A DNA stretch of 64,000 bases from Ophiobolus disseminans (GCA_010093685.1 MU006241.1:496001-560000), one strand, 5' to 3'; counted from the first letter of the stretch, positions 35,081-46,146 are shown. The notes: generated by a model not told the origin, from the letters alone. A program made the numbers and translations.

Positions 35081-35810
35081 CTACCGTATAGACTCGTGAT
35101 ATAGGGCCAACCCCCTGCCATGTGTCCCTTGTCTTGATGCATTTCGAATGTTGCGTTGATGAGAGATAAATGGTACAGTTCCGCGATCCATTCCAAACAA
35201 GACGTCGAGATGATACTGGCGATGCTCATGCATCAAGTGTGCAGCAAACGCGCGGTCCTTCAGTACAGGCAACCAGTCATAGAGGTAGCCAAGTTGGACG
35301 GCTAGATGGGTTTGAAGCATATGATTGCCAGAAGGGCAGTCCAAAAGGCTGTCAATCAGAGCGTCAACCAAGCCTACTAGCTAAGGGAAGGGAAAAACGG
35401 TATCCATTAGGCTTTCGGTATTTTTCACGCCAGCTCCTACGAGGCTGAAGTTTCAGTCTGCCGCAGGAAGTAGGACGGTAAATATAGGCCATTTCGCTTC
35501 GTCGTTATCTCGAGAAGGCACTGTTAAACGCCGCTGTGTGTGATTCACGGTTGCGTTTCCAATCTTTCCTTTCTTTTGCGCGACGAGGTTCCATCCAGCT
35601 TGCACAAGCACCTGTGTAGCGATATCGACATCTGGTACCAGGATATACAGGTCGAAGACAACGGTTGGGACGCCGTAGTATGCAATGGCATCCTCGAATC
35701 AAACCACACAGGGAAGGTTGTGGTCGCGGAAGATACGGCACGGCAAGTGTCGTGGGTTTAAGTCGGTGGTGATAGCTGTTTGCAGGTTCGTGGGCGACAA
35801 CACAAAGAGA
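35081..35810 (-). pseudogene. unknown fungal protein gene with three in-frame stops
   Basis: One continuous minus-strand frame can be read with three stops. The order is NLQTAITTDLNPRHLPCRIF, HNLPCVV, TGA (35701..35699), FEDAIAYYGVPTVVFDLYIL, VQAGWNLVAQKKGKIGNATV, LLPAAD, TGA (35455..35453). Then NFSLVGAGVKNTESLMDTVF, TAG (35383..35381), HLAVQLGYLYDWLPVLKDRA, DVLFGMDRGTVPF. Segments between stops are plainly protein-like and share the frame, so point mutation rather than splicing broke it. Both TGA codons fit TGG to TGA; the TAG fits CAG or TGG to TAG. The start is not identifiable, so the upper boundary is approximate. No function assigned; a fungal conserved hypothetical family is likely. 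Confidence 0.7.
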
Positions 35811-36261
35811 GGTAAGTGGTGTTGAGAGGTGAGATAGTTTACCCCCCGCCCTAAGCCTTATGCGGATAACAACGTTAGTGTTTAGTCGTAACCAATTTGA
35901 CGGCGCGATCGCGTAAAGGTCGCCCTTGACGCCGTGACCCTTGCTAGCTTGGTCTGAGCGCTGCAGTCATGCGGCGTATAACTTTCCAGATTCTCCTTGT
36001 CACCACCCTGTCTCTACTCATCCACCTCCTGCTGGGTTTACGTCTACTATATGTTCAAAGTTCTCGGTCGTGTAAATGTTTGCAAGTCGTCTACAAGGGA
36101 TGTTTTCAAAACTCGTGGGTCGCTCTGGGCACGAATATGTGTACATAAAGGTGCTCCAGGAGCATCCCATGAACCCGGCGCTTAATGACCGCCTTGCCCG
36201 ATAAGTTTGCATATCAGTCTCAAAATTGTAGCCATTAATAGAAAGATAATCTACCAAACCT
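35811..36261. other. no gene seen
   Basis: Intergenic between two divergently oriented pseudogenes. Nothing recognised. Confidence 0.35.
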
Positions 36262-37214
36262 GATTCTAGTCGCGACGACAGCTTCTTCGTTCTAAAACGT
36301 GTTTCACGGTCCGTCTTTGAACTTATGTAGGAGCTCAAAGATGAGTTCAACAACCTACGCTTTCGACACCATGTAGACACCAACTTGGAGGAAGACACGC
36401 TCGTGTATGACTTCTTCAAAACTGATTTGTTCCAGTTGGTGGAGGGCTATCTCCCAATTCCGGTCGAGGCAAGAAAGGCAATCCTGAAAGAGGTTGGACT
36501 GGCATTGAACGATATGCATGCAAAGAATTGGATACACTTAGGTATGTGTTTGAATTCCTGTTACCCATAGTCATACACTGACTTTTCCTTTCCAAGATGT
36601 GAAGCCTAACAATGTCTTCGTCAAGTGGCATGTGGACGAGAAAGATCAATTCCACGTAGAGCGGGTTGCGTTAGGCGATATGGACTGCAGTCTCAAATTG
36701 CGTGATGAGATTCTCCTGTCGGCGAAGATTGGGAATGTCATGTGGCGCAGCCCGAAAGGTCAACCGGGGAAGGACATCGGCAAACCTTCAGAAGTGTTCT
36801 CCTTTGGCCTCTTGGTAAGTTAACGGTGTTGTTCGCTGGATAACAACGTTGACCATATTCTAGTGTCTCTACGTGCTCACAAGCATACAAAGTTTCCACC
36901 CAAATTTCGAAGAACTCAAGGAAGAAGGTGTGGAACCTGAGGGGGTGTTGTTGTATGAATTGCTTGCCGCCTTCGGTCCGCTCCCGAACGCGCTTGTAGA
37001 GCATATCCAAGACTAGGAAGGGGGAGAGCTCTTGACGGGTTTGTGGAATCACATCGCGCAAAACGAGAAAAATGAATACTTTGAGGATTGGTCAGAGGAG
37101 GTATTTACGAACCTGAACAGAGAGGCAAAGAGGTTTATACGAAGGATGACGAACCTCGACCCAATGAAGAGAGCAAGCATGTCGGAGATCATGGCGGATC
37201 CTTTCTGGCAGTAG
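36262..37214 (+). pseudogene. protein kinase-like gene with two in-frame TAG codons
   Basis: Ser/Thr kinase-type sequence: SFFVLKRVSRSVFELM, TAG (36328-36330), ELKDEFNNLRFRHHV, YDFFKTDLFQLVEG, LALNDMHAKNWIHL. A 55-nt intron (36542-36596) follows, then DVKPNNVFVKW, the catalytic loop of HxDVKxxN type with His replaced by Leu before Asp. Next are LGDMDCSLKL (DFG region degenerate), MWRSPKGQ (APE-like region) and PSEVFSFGLL, intron 36815-36863, CLYVLTSIQ, TAG (37014-37016), EGGELLTGLWNH and NLDPMKRASMSEIMADPFWQ. Downstream sequence after each stop is still kinase-like in the same frame. CAG to TAG and TGG to TAG would explain the two stops. The ATP-binding N-lobe start is not seen. Confidence 0.75.
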
Positions 37215-37420
37215 GTTGAATTAAGATACACGAGTGTATGTTACTGAATGAACGAGTGTACGGCCCCAACACAGCCAATTCTCACGCACCCCCTCCCCCT
37301 CCCTTAAGTGAGCTATACAGCACATTTGCTCCTGTGCCTCATTACTCCCCAACTTGCCCTTTACTCCGATGGAGGATAAATGTGCAGCTCTAATGTACGA
37401 CAACTTATACTATACTATAC

Positions 37421-38463
37421 TCAATACCCTAGAGTATGAGGATACCGAGCCCATGAGTCATAACACTCCTCAACATCAACGAATTGTGGAATGTACTCCG
37501 TAGCCCAATCGCTTTTGAAATCAGAAGTAAATCGTGCTTTACAAAACTCCCAATATTGCGGATACCACCCCGACTGATGCCAATCGATGACAGCAAGTAC
37601 ATGGCCGGATGCATCAGCAGACATCATTATGTTGCTCGGGTGGAGGTCAGCATGGGTGAAAACAATCCTCGAGTTGTCTGGAAGAAACTCCCGGAAAGGA
37701 TCCGGAATTTGCGACGGGTCAGGCCAATGAATTTCCATGCCGATCTTGGTCAAAGCAGAGAGCCAATCATGAAACTCTTTGACAGTGTTGAATGGTCCAG
37801 CTGGGGTTTTCAATTCGTCCGTGAAGACGATATCAAGAAGCGGCTTTCGATCAATTCGACCTTGAGTAAGTTAGCATGATCGCACTCTACCACCACCCCG
37901 TAACAAAAATTGAGACTGTTTTGGAGCCGAGGATAGCCAGCACTAGGCTAAAAAGTGTTTACTCACAAAACGGTCTCATCTTTTGGTACGTGGTGGTGCT
38001 ACCATAAACTAAGAAGCTTACCAAGAAATTGATCGTTTGGGTCTTGCTGTAACTTGCGTAGACCATTTACGATAGTACGCAGTTGTCTACTGACTTCTTT
38101 CTTCGCCTTGTCGGAGAGCGACTCCCACTGGGTCTGTAAGGTTACGCCGGCAATCAGCTCCATGTAGATGAAGCCCTCGCCTCCATCTTCGCACCATCCA
38201 TACACCTCAGGAACAGGTACCTCGTCAGGTAAGAGTCGTCTAAGACCCCGAAGGCAGTGTGCCTCGGATGCCGTGATGTCTTCCCCATATTTCACGACAA
38301 TATTGAGTGTATCAAATTTTGTTGTACAGGAGCCCGTAATTTTTCGAAGTAATGGATTCGCTCGAACCTCTGCAGGTGAAGGAAACAGTTCGAAGTCGGG
38401 CGATGGTTCGGGTGAAACGAGGCTAGAAAGAAGATAGCGATTGGGTGTGTCATCCGTAGCCAT
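37421..38463 (-). CDS. aminoglycoside phosphotransferase (APH)-family protein
   Basis: Complement join 37421..37860, 38022..38463, giving 293 aa. This kinase-like fold family is greatly expanded in filamentous fungi; most members have unknown substrates and do not confer drug resistance. Seen here are VVKYGEDITASEAHCLRGLR (the Lys and Glu of the N-lobe) and VPVPEVYGWCEDGGEGFIYM, a typical hinge. The catalytic loop is FTHADLHPSNIMM, with the His-x-Asp and Asn. The metal-binding VIDWHQSGWYPQYWEFCKAR is also present, so the active site is complete. The intron is long for this window, 161 nt, and ends CTCAAG. The first 30 residues are variable. It is intact next to a stretch of broken genes. Confidence 0.87.
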
Positions 38464-39986
38464 CGTATTAAAGAATAACACAGGCTTTTGGCTACATGCG
38501 CGTGTTCTATGTGTGTTAACTGTTGACTGGATACTAGTGTTCGATGGTTTTTACTTTGACTAGAAAGACTACCTGAGTGTAGCAAGGATGTATCGGAGGC
38601 TCTGCGTAGCTACCTAGGTGAATTGGGCCAATCGTGCAACCCTAAGTACCAAACATGTAACGGTAAGACGTATCGTGGACGATAGTGAATTATACCTGCA
38701 CCGATTAGTCAAAGACGCGTGAAAGTGTTGAGGAAAACCAGCTTGACAAAACTTAGAATATGTTGGTTACATAATCAACGATCTAAGTGGGAAAAAAGAA
38801 AACGGCAAAAACATACAACAGCGGGGATTCGCCAGTGGTCACCCACCTGACTACTAGTCCGCCGGTGTCCTGCTTAAATATTGCTGAGCGGACGGGAAGC
38901 ATTGTTCTCAGAACCCTATGGTCGTATGTGAAAATTTGTGGAGCAAAATTTGAATATATCGTTCTAGATCATGGCCCGCTGCCCTACGTAGCCCTTTGCT
39001 GAACTGCGCAGTACTGGGTAGGTACACCGGCTGGCAGTAGCCAAGTAATGGCTCTCTCAGTATCATTCCGTCCTAGAGAAATCTCATTGACGTCTTTTGT
39101 GCAAAGGAGTAAAACCCGACGTTCGTGATTTCGCCATCCGTGCGCTACTCTGCGGTTTCCAGTCGTACGCTTCCGCCGGTAGACGCATAGGTAGCGGTTC
39201 TCGGTAACCCGCTAAAGTTAGAAATGAAGATACATTATCATGTATGCCTACAAGGCAGTTTTAGAACTTAAATTAAGTTTGACATCCGTAGATGTAGTTG
39301 TCAAGCTCCTAAGGTTAGCCTTTTTTACCAGCTTTCACGGCTTTGAGACTAATTGAGAGATCTGTGAGCATTATGGCCTTGATGGTGTATTCTATGGAGG
39401 CTACAGGAATAGATTTACGTTGTTACATAGTGCGCATGACTGCTTCAAAAGATGAACCCGAACCGGCGCAGCAGCACAGCGGCGCCTCTATGGCGGCCAC
39501 GATTGGTGCTCATCTTCGGGGCCAAATGATCCTGTCTGCCTTGACGCGGGATGTTGACTGGTCGAGACTTGAATAGAAATTGTTCTATACTGTGCTGAAA
39601 CGTATGTCTTCTCGTGCTTTAAGCTCAGCTTGGTGCTGTGAGCGCCGCCATCACTATGTAGACAACCACACTGTCCGCACAAGGTGGACGAGATCTTTGC
39701 GAAGGCTGCTATCGTACAACGAGTGGAGAAATGTACCGAGTTGAGTCCCGGGGTCTCAAATGGTTTCAGTTTGATAAACTCTCAGCAAGCTCACAGGGTG
39801 GTGCACCCGGACTGCGTCCCTTTACAGGACTCTCCGGTACTGGCGGCCTAACTCAAATTCAGCGAGCTTCGTCTCCAGATAGCTCAACTCAATTGCAGTG
39901 AGAAACCATTTGTACCTCCAAACCGGGCCCGCTCATCTGCAGAACAGGTTGGTCGACTTGGATAGAACAGATGCCCGGAACAAGGC
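38464..39986. other. no gene seen
   Basis: About 1.5 kb without a supported gene. A frame of about 60 codons around 39690-39850 on the plus strand is open but has no motif. Confidence 0.35.
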
Positions 39987-40586
39987 TCAATGCTGATGAT
40001 GTTCCAAATCTTTCGAAACTTCCATGACTCCAGGGTGCCTCGCTACCTCCGCCCTCCCTTCCTCATCCAGGACTATTCCTGCCCAGCCCACAATCTTCTC
40101 CATGATCATAAGCTGGTTGATAGATTCTTCCTCGCCGGGCTGCACTTTCGACCGCAGATACTTCTCCACATCTTTGATAATGCTTGGCGCTTTAGGTATG
40201 ACCGTGTACGGACGGAGACCCCGGCGAGCTCGGTCTGCTCGACATTCGGACTCTGGTATTGTGGTAGTAGGCAATGCGTGGGGTTTGTTTTCTTGGACGT
40301 GATTCACTCCCTTGATAGCGCCGATCGAGTTCTGTAAGTTGCTGCGTGCTGATGAGAAGCTCCAAGAGGTGAGTGCATTGTTCTCCCGAGTGGAGATAAC
40401 GTTGGCATCGATGTCAAGGTTCCTAAGAAGGACTTTGGTTTCTGTAGTCGCTGTAGCGTTGCGGGAATCGATGGGGGTAGACAGTATAGTGGGCCATGCG
40501 ACATCCGAGTCAGTCGTGGACGTCGGACCGAGTTTTGGAGCTTCGGGTATGGATAGTTGTGCCGCAGCGGATTGTATCAGATTTGA
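39987..40586 (-). CDS. unrecognised open frame, probable 3' exon of a hypothetical gene
   Basis: A 200-codon minus frame opens right after a TAG trinucleotide (40589..40587) that could be a splice acceptor, and ends at 39987. It contains no ATG before the last third, so an upstream exon is needed; an open segment further up, around 40620-40770, ends at a GTACGT donor in matching phase. The C-terminal part (RPYTVIPKAPSIIKDVEKYL, NQLMIMEKIVGWAGIVLDEE, AEVARHPGVMEVSKDL) resembles inhibitor I9 or subtilisin-propeptide-like domains in its pattern of a beta strand, helix and final VxxV strand. That is inference only. The product name is left open. Confidence 0.4.
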   Translation of the reverse strand, partial: SNLIQSAAAQLSIPEAPKLGPTSTTDSDVAWPTILSTPIDSRNATATTETKVLLRNLDIDANVISTRENNALTSWSFSSARSNLQNSIGAIKGVNHVQENKPHALPTTTIPESECRADRARRGLRPYTVIPKAPSIIKDVEKYLRSKVQPGEEESINQLMIMEKIVGWAGIVLDEEGRAEVARHPGVMEVSKDLEHHQH

Positions 40587-40963
40587 CTATCAGGTTTGGC
40601 GCTGTCATATAGCGGCGAAGTTGGTGAAGATGTGCCCATTGAATTTGTAGTGACGTACGTGAGCTTGTCGAGACGTTGTGCCGCAGGGCTGCCTTAGACT
40701 CTCGAGGCTGCCTTGCACACCAATCGCTCGGGGTATCTGATGAGCTGTAACAATATGTAGAGTGACAAAAGGGTAGCACGATTAGAGCATCAAGCCGATA
40801 ATGTACAAAGTGCCAATATACAATGCTTTCAATTCTTTGCTATATCATGGACTGGGAGTTTTGTTCGTTCGTAGACGTTCGTGTGGTGGACTCAATGGCT
40901 ATGCAAGGACCGCGAGGTCAGCCCGTCACTGTCTATCCTCCGCTGCGCACTGGGGAAGAAGGC

Positions 40964-41540
40964 TTACTTCTGTTCACCCTGGCCCGACGCTTGGCCCTCC
41001 TTAATCACATCGTCGCTGTGTGACTGTCAGTGTGTGTTCCATGGTAGTGCGTTGGTGAGGGCGATGGAGTGTGGGAAGGTAGAGGATGGTGCCGTGGCGT
41101 GATGTGTTGGGTACTGACATGTGCTTGTCAAGGTCCTCGATATGTTGCTTTTGCTGCTTGAGCTTCTCTTTAATAGCCATGAGCCTGTTTGATTTGTCAG
41201 CCCAGTCTTATACACCTCCAGCCCTCTCTATTGCGCGTCTGTCCATGCTGGTAATGCAATTGGCTTGTATGGGTCATTGTAGGCGTACTTGGCCTTCTCT
41301 TCTTGGCGGATGTAAAGCTCCTCGGCGGCGGTCTCGCGCTTGGTGAAGGCGTCACTATTACTCCGTCAGCTTTTCCATGGGCTCAAAGACGCAATTCAAC
41401 TCCACCCACCCAGCAGCGGATCCGCCAGCCCTCGAGGCGCCAGATCCGGTAGCACCCTCTGCCATGCGGCGGGCAGCGACAGAGAAGTAGCGTGGGGCAG
41501 CGACGGAGCGCGCGCTCTTGATGATTGATGTGCGAAGCAT
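40964..41540 (-). CDS. INH1: mitochondrial F1F0-ATPase inhibitor (IATP)
   Basis: Complement join 40964..41015, 41119..41184, 41289..41354, 41410..41540, giving 104 aa. The protein binds F1 when the membrane potential collapses and blocks ATP hydrolysis. A mitochondrial presequence (MLRTSIIKSARSVAAPRYFS) leads to RRMAEGATGSGASRAGGSAA, then the inhibitory helix GDAFTKRETAAEELYIRQEE and a coiled coil KLMAIKEKLKQQKQHIEDLD. The end is DDVIKEGQASGQGEQK. Four exons join in phase; exon 2 and exon 3 are only 66 nt each. The length and order match the IATP family of fungi. Confidence 0.93.
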
Positions 41541-42949
41541 TGTGAATGTGTGGGAAACGGTGGTTGCAATTGGGGTTCGAGACGTGCGTATATAGACGGT
41601 TGTGAGAGGTGGAGTGATGAGCTTAACGACAAATGGAGCTTGGACCAATGCGTCATCGGTCACATGGTACAGCAGCTCGGTACTCAGAAATTCTCACGTC
41701 TCGACATGTGTTTTTGACAAATATGTTGGGCGATGGAATGCCCGAAGACATAGACACCATGGAAGTGTTACAATGAGGTCACTGAGGTCGTCCAGTAAGG
41801 CCTCAACCCTGTGGTGAGTAGGTGTTGCACATTCAGCCATTCATCGATACTCGAAACAACCATGAAATAGAATTATTTCCTTGCTTCCTGACGCACGTCT
41901 GAAGTATCTTGGAGCGAAAAGTACTTCGAGCCTGATGGTTAGGCGTGTTCTGGCACCCCCACACATCCACCGTACATGGATTTTCTAAGAGAAAACTTGA
42001 CAGAATCACATGCTTTACATGAATCCTGTATTCACGATGCCCCAAAAGAACTCGTCGTGGCCATCTGATGTTCAATGGGCTGTCATCGCTTGTACTTGTC
42101 ATCGAAGTAGGTGCGGGGTAGGGCCTTCAGCTCGAAAATAACACAGGGTTTCCAAGGTGGACGGCCTGGACTATAGAATACAGCTCAACATGTAAGATTA
42201 GCTAGGGGCACATGGGTCTCAGTGGCGGTGACGGAGCTCGCTTGTGTGCAAGAGCGTCGCGCCTGTTCTGGGCTGTGTGAAACGATCCAAGGATAGGCAG
42301 GCGTGATCGACGGCAGCGCCTGCCAAGCAATCGGGTTCTCTCGACGACGACTCCCCTCTTCTTCTCAAAGATAAACAGTCCTCCACCAAAAACACCAGCC
42401 TACCACTTTCCAACACAACCCGTCCATCAAGCCGTCTCTCCAACCACCTACCCCTCCATCACCCTTCTCGTCGTAAGTACTTCCCCAGCTTGCGTCATCC
42501 CCCTCAGCGCCGCACACCGGCTCCATTTTGCGCACCCGGCACACTCGACGAGCGCCAGCCGTTGGTTTCTGAGTCACATGCGGATTCACAATCTCCTCAC
42601 CGGCCAAGTCAGCCACGAGCATCGTTCACGGCAGCTCTGTAGCAGGCCTGGAGAGGCGTGTCAGTCGTCCGATCCGCACGATCCGCCCCTCCTTGCGCCC
42701 TTTGCTGCCAGGTCTGCAATCATCGCAATCGCAATCGATTGCGGTCACTTGACCCCAAAGGAGCGGGATGCTATGCTCGCTCCACCGAATCGACAGACGC
42801 ACAATTGGAGTCGCATTCGCCTGCCGATCGCAGCAAAGCGTGCTGAGGGCGGCTTTCTCAACATTTGTGACAACCGTCTAACCACGCGTTTTGACCGCGC
42901 ACGCAACCTCAGACCGTGCTAATATGGGTACCACAGATCACACATCAAA
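41541..42949. other. divergent intergenic region, INH1 / 14-3-3
   Basis: About 1.4 kb between the starts of two divergent genes. No gene seen. The 600 bp before 42950 are pyrimidine-rich, as in highly expressed fungal genes, and probably include a long 5' UTR, perhaps with an intron. Confidence 0.45.
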
Positions 42950-43965
42950 ATGGGTTACGAAGACTCCGTGTATCTGGCCAAGTTGGCCGAGCAGGCCGAG
43001 CGTTATGAGGGTAAGCACACTCACCAGTCCGCGAGGCAAGGGCCCAGCAGCTAACCACCTGGGCAGAGATGGTCGAGAACATGAAGGCCGTCGCCTCCGC
43101 AGACCAGGAGCTCTCCGTCGAGGAGCGAAATCTCCTGTCCGTCGCCTATAAGAACGTCATTGGTGCCCGCCGTGCATCATGGAGAATCGTCACCTCGATC
43201 GAGCAGAAAGAGGAGTCCAAGGGCAACGAGACCCAGGTCGGCCTCATCAAGGAGTACCGCCAGAAGATTGAGGCCGAGCTGGCCAAGATCTGCGAAGACA
43301 TCCTCGAGTGCCTGGACGGCCACCTGATCCCCTCTGCTGAGAGCGGCGAGTCCAAGGTCTTCTACCACAAGATGTACGATTATCCAGCTTATGTCGCAAA
43401 GAACGAATACTGACCACGCTTCTCCCCACAGGAAGGGCGACTACCACCGCTACCTCGCCGAGTTCGCCGTTGGCGACAAGCGCAAGACCTCCGCCGACAA
43501 GTCCCTCGAGGCCTACAAGGCCGCCACCGACGTCGCCGCATCAAACCTTGCCCCCACCCACCCCATCCGTCTCGGTCTCGCATTGAACTTCTCCGTGTTC
43601 TACTACGAGATCCTCAACTCACCCGACCAGGCTTGCCAATTGGCCAAGCAGGCTTTCGACGATGCCATTGCTGGTACGTGCCACAACAACATCATCTCAG
43701 TAGCGAAGCTAACGATCGTGCAGAGCTCGACACTCTCTCCGAGGAAAGTTACAAGGACTCCACCTTGATCATGCAGCTCCTCCGCGACAACCTGGTAAGT
43801 CGCACCCTCCGTAATACGCTTCGAACACACCTAACTTGTACTCAGACCCTCTGGACATCTTCCGAGGCCGAGCCCTCTGCCGAGGCACCGGCTGCGTCTG
43901 CTGAGCCTTCCGCGGAAGCGCCCAAGGCCGAGTCCACCGAGCCTGCTGCCGAGCCCAAGGCATAA
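42950..43965 (+). CDS. 14-3-3 protein
   Basis: Join 42950..43010, 43067..43373, 43432..43673, 43724..43794, 43846..43965, giving 266 aa. Phosphoserine/threonine-binding dimeric adaptor (BMH1/BMH2 homologue). It starts MGYEDSVYLAKLAEQAERYE. Family blocks follow: LSVEERNLLSVAYKNVIGAR, YHRYLAEFAVGDKRK with the phosphate-binding Arg-Tyr, and NFSVFYYEILNSPDQACQLA. The end of the fold is YKDSTLIMQLLRDNLTLW. The acidic, Ala/Pro/Glu-rich tail (EAPAASAEPSAEAP) is typical of fungal members. Five exons, introns 49-58 nt with GTAAG, GTACG donors. All key residues are present. Confidence 0.97.
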
Positions 43966-44732
43966 GCGAACAAAAACCGATATACGGTTGAAGGAGTAAT
44001 AGATGACGGTATCGCGCCAGTTGGTATGGATTACTGATGCTTGGATCATCATTCCCTAGCAGTTTGGAGGTGCCCTGGGGCGCTTGGGCTGTTTATGCCC
44101 CATTAGATTCCTGAAATCCTGATCCTGTTAATCTCTTGTCTCTCGGTTTCTGCCTCACCATGTCTTGCTTCTGCCCCCATCGTCACACTACGCGCTTGTA
44201 CGACACTTTCACGCGCTCCTGGAGGCTTCTTACCAGACGGTCTGTCTCACGATAGGTGGCGTTGGTGTTCTTACTCTCCTTCATACCCTCAAAAAAGATC
44301 TCGAATACAATCGCGCGACTATAGCAGTGTACTGACGTTGTCGTGTTATCTGGAGTGATTTGTTGATTAACGTTGCTTCTCCTCCCTGTGTTGAGCGCCA
44401 ATCATCTTGTATATTAACAATAAACACTCGGGAAATTACACTTACGACAATACATATCCACCACCTCGAACGCATCCGCAGACTTCAACAGCCTTCTCGT
44501 TTTATCACAGGTAAGTTTATCATGCTTTCGCTCCGCTCACGCTAACCGAACATCTTTTGCAGCAGTGAGATTGTTAGTGCCCAGAGGCAACATTACCAAT
44601 TATCCATGCTCAACCACCATCGTCAAGTACCCTTCCCATAACAATAACAACCTTTCGACACGAAACATCAGACACAACACACACAAACCACCTCTCTCGT
44701 CTCACAACAACGCACCACCCACACCCCCGCCT
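43966..44732. other. convergent 3' intergenic region
   Basis: Shared downstream region of the 14-3-3 gene and the minus-strand RING-like gene. No gene seen. The last 150 bp are very A/C-rich (CAACAACGCACCACCC-like). Confidence 0.45.
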
Positions 44733-45578
44733 CTACTCACCCCTTCTCCCTCTCACCCAAGCCTCGGGAAGCTTGAAATGCCTCCCAACCCATTCTTTCC
44801 ACATCAGCCTCAAATCCTTCCAAGAACTCCTCCTCCAATGCTTGACATGACAACTCGGACACTCGTTGTACTTCTTGACATTCAAGCAACTGCGATGGTA
44901 CACGCATCCACACGACGTGTTGCGCATGCGCGGGTCGAGGCGCACCCAATCCACGCCTGTCGTTGTTAGCTACCTAGACCAGACGCGGAGTATTGGTGGG
45001 GACTTACGCGGGCTGGTTACGGGGCCGAAAGGGTGTTGGCACAGCGGGCATGTGGCGGAGAGGTGGCCCCAGTCCTCGGTTAGGCCGTGCTGGAGGAAGG
45101 TCGCTTTGTCGTAGTAGATGATGTTGGTTGGGGGTGGGACAGGGTCACGAGGGTCGCGGTCTAGTGGGAATTGTAGTGGTGCGGTGGGAGGGACTGGAGG
45201 GGGTTGGGGGGTGGCTTCGTTGGAGGCTTGACTGGAGGGTGGGTTGGAGTTTTGGTTGGAGGCTACATCGGAGAATCCTTCGAATGCTTCATCGAAGCCT
45301 TCATCGCGATCTTGGTTGCGGTCTTGGTTACGTGCCTCATTGCAGACCTGGAGAAGTGCCTGGTGGCGGGCCTGGTTGCGGGCCTGATTGCGGGCTTCAT
45401 CGAAGGCTTGATCGAAAGCTTGTTCGATGCCTTCATCGATGGATTGATCGATGGGTTGATCGAAGGGTTGATCGAAGGTATCATCGTAGTCTGGGAATGG
45501 TTGGACCGCTGCTGCGGGTGTGGGCGCTCCTGCGGTTTGCGGGGCCGTTGCGATGGCGATATTGTGGGATGTGGACAT
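44733..45578 (-). CDS. RING-like zinc-binding protein with Asn/Gln/Asp repeat region
   Basis: Complement join 44733..44956, 45008..45578, giving 264 aa. Residues about 30-95 consist of short degenerate repeats (DQPFDQPIDQSIDEGIEQ, ARNQARNQARHQ, NQDRNQDRDEGFDEAF). A Pro-rich linker follows. The C-terminal part looks like a RING-H2 type domain: CPLCQHPFG, then CGCVYHRSCLNVKKY and CPSCHVKHW. This would suit an E3 ubiquitin ligase or related zinc protein. The 51-nt intron falls between the first and second Cys pairs. The start at 45578 (MSTSHN) is preferred; an in-frame ATG at 45722 would add 48 residues with no motif. Cys/His spacing is not canonical, so the fold is inferred. Confidence 0.7.
45250..45490 (-). 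repeat. degenerate short tandem repeats inside the RING-like gene
   Basis: The stretch encodes alternating DQ-, ARNQ- and D/E-rich units of 9-12 nt (such as CTTGATCGA and CTTGGTTGCGGTC on the plus strand). It is internal to the RING-like gene and is a likely source of length polymorphism. It also creates an artefactual hydrophobic frame on the plus strand. Confidence 0.7.
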
Positions 45579-46146
45579 GCTCGATAGCGATGGGTTGGTA
45601 ATGTTTGGTAGAATGTGGGTGTGGAGAAGATGGATGTTGGTGCGATGAGAGATGTGACGGAAGAGAAGCACGAATGGACATGTTGCGATGTCTTTGGGGA
45701 GGTGCGTGTGCAGGATTGACATGTCTTTCGAGGAGGCGCAGTGGTATACATCTTGGAGTAGGTGCGTATGCGCTTGTAACTGAGAAGGTGTGTATGTGCG
45801 ATTGGCAGGAAAAGATGGGTGTGGCTATTTCGACCGTATGCGCTACGCCTGCCATTGTGAAGTACATACTGGCACTGGCTTTCGATCGCAAAATATTTTG
45901 GTGAGGTTATTGTGAGTAAGACCCCTCAACACTTTGTGACTTACGTCAAAAGTAACCTACTAATTCAGGTATCATCTTCTCACTCAACTTTACCCAGACG
46001 TCGACTGTGTCTCACTCACCTGTCGCAACAGCGATACCCCGTCACGTGCCTGTCTCTTACTCCGGATCTATACAGCCTGGTATATAACACCTCGTTTCCA
46101 CCGTCCAACCTTCTACCACAAACACCCTTTCCGAACGGCAACAACC
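45579..46146. other. divergent intergenic region
   Basis: Upstream of both the minus-strand RING-like gene and copy A of the paralogue array. A TATATAA-like element (CTGGTATATAACACC, about 46077-46091) sits about 60 bp before the copy A ATG. Confidence 0.45.

Noticed and set aside
41602..42470. Possible gene in the INH1/14-3-3 spacer (plus frame 41602-41817 and minus frames nearby)
   Set aside because: Short frames without motif; the region is more readily explained as promoter and UTR of the divergent genes.
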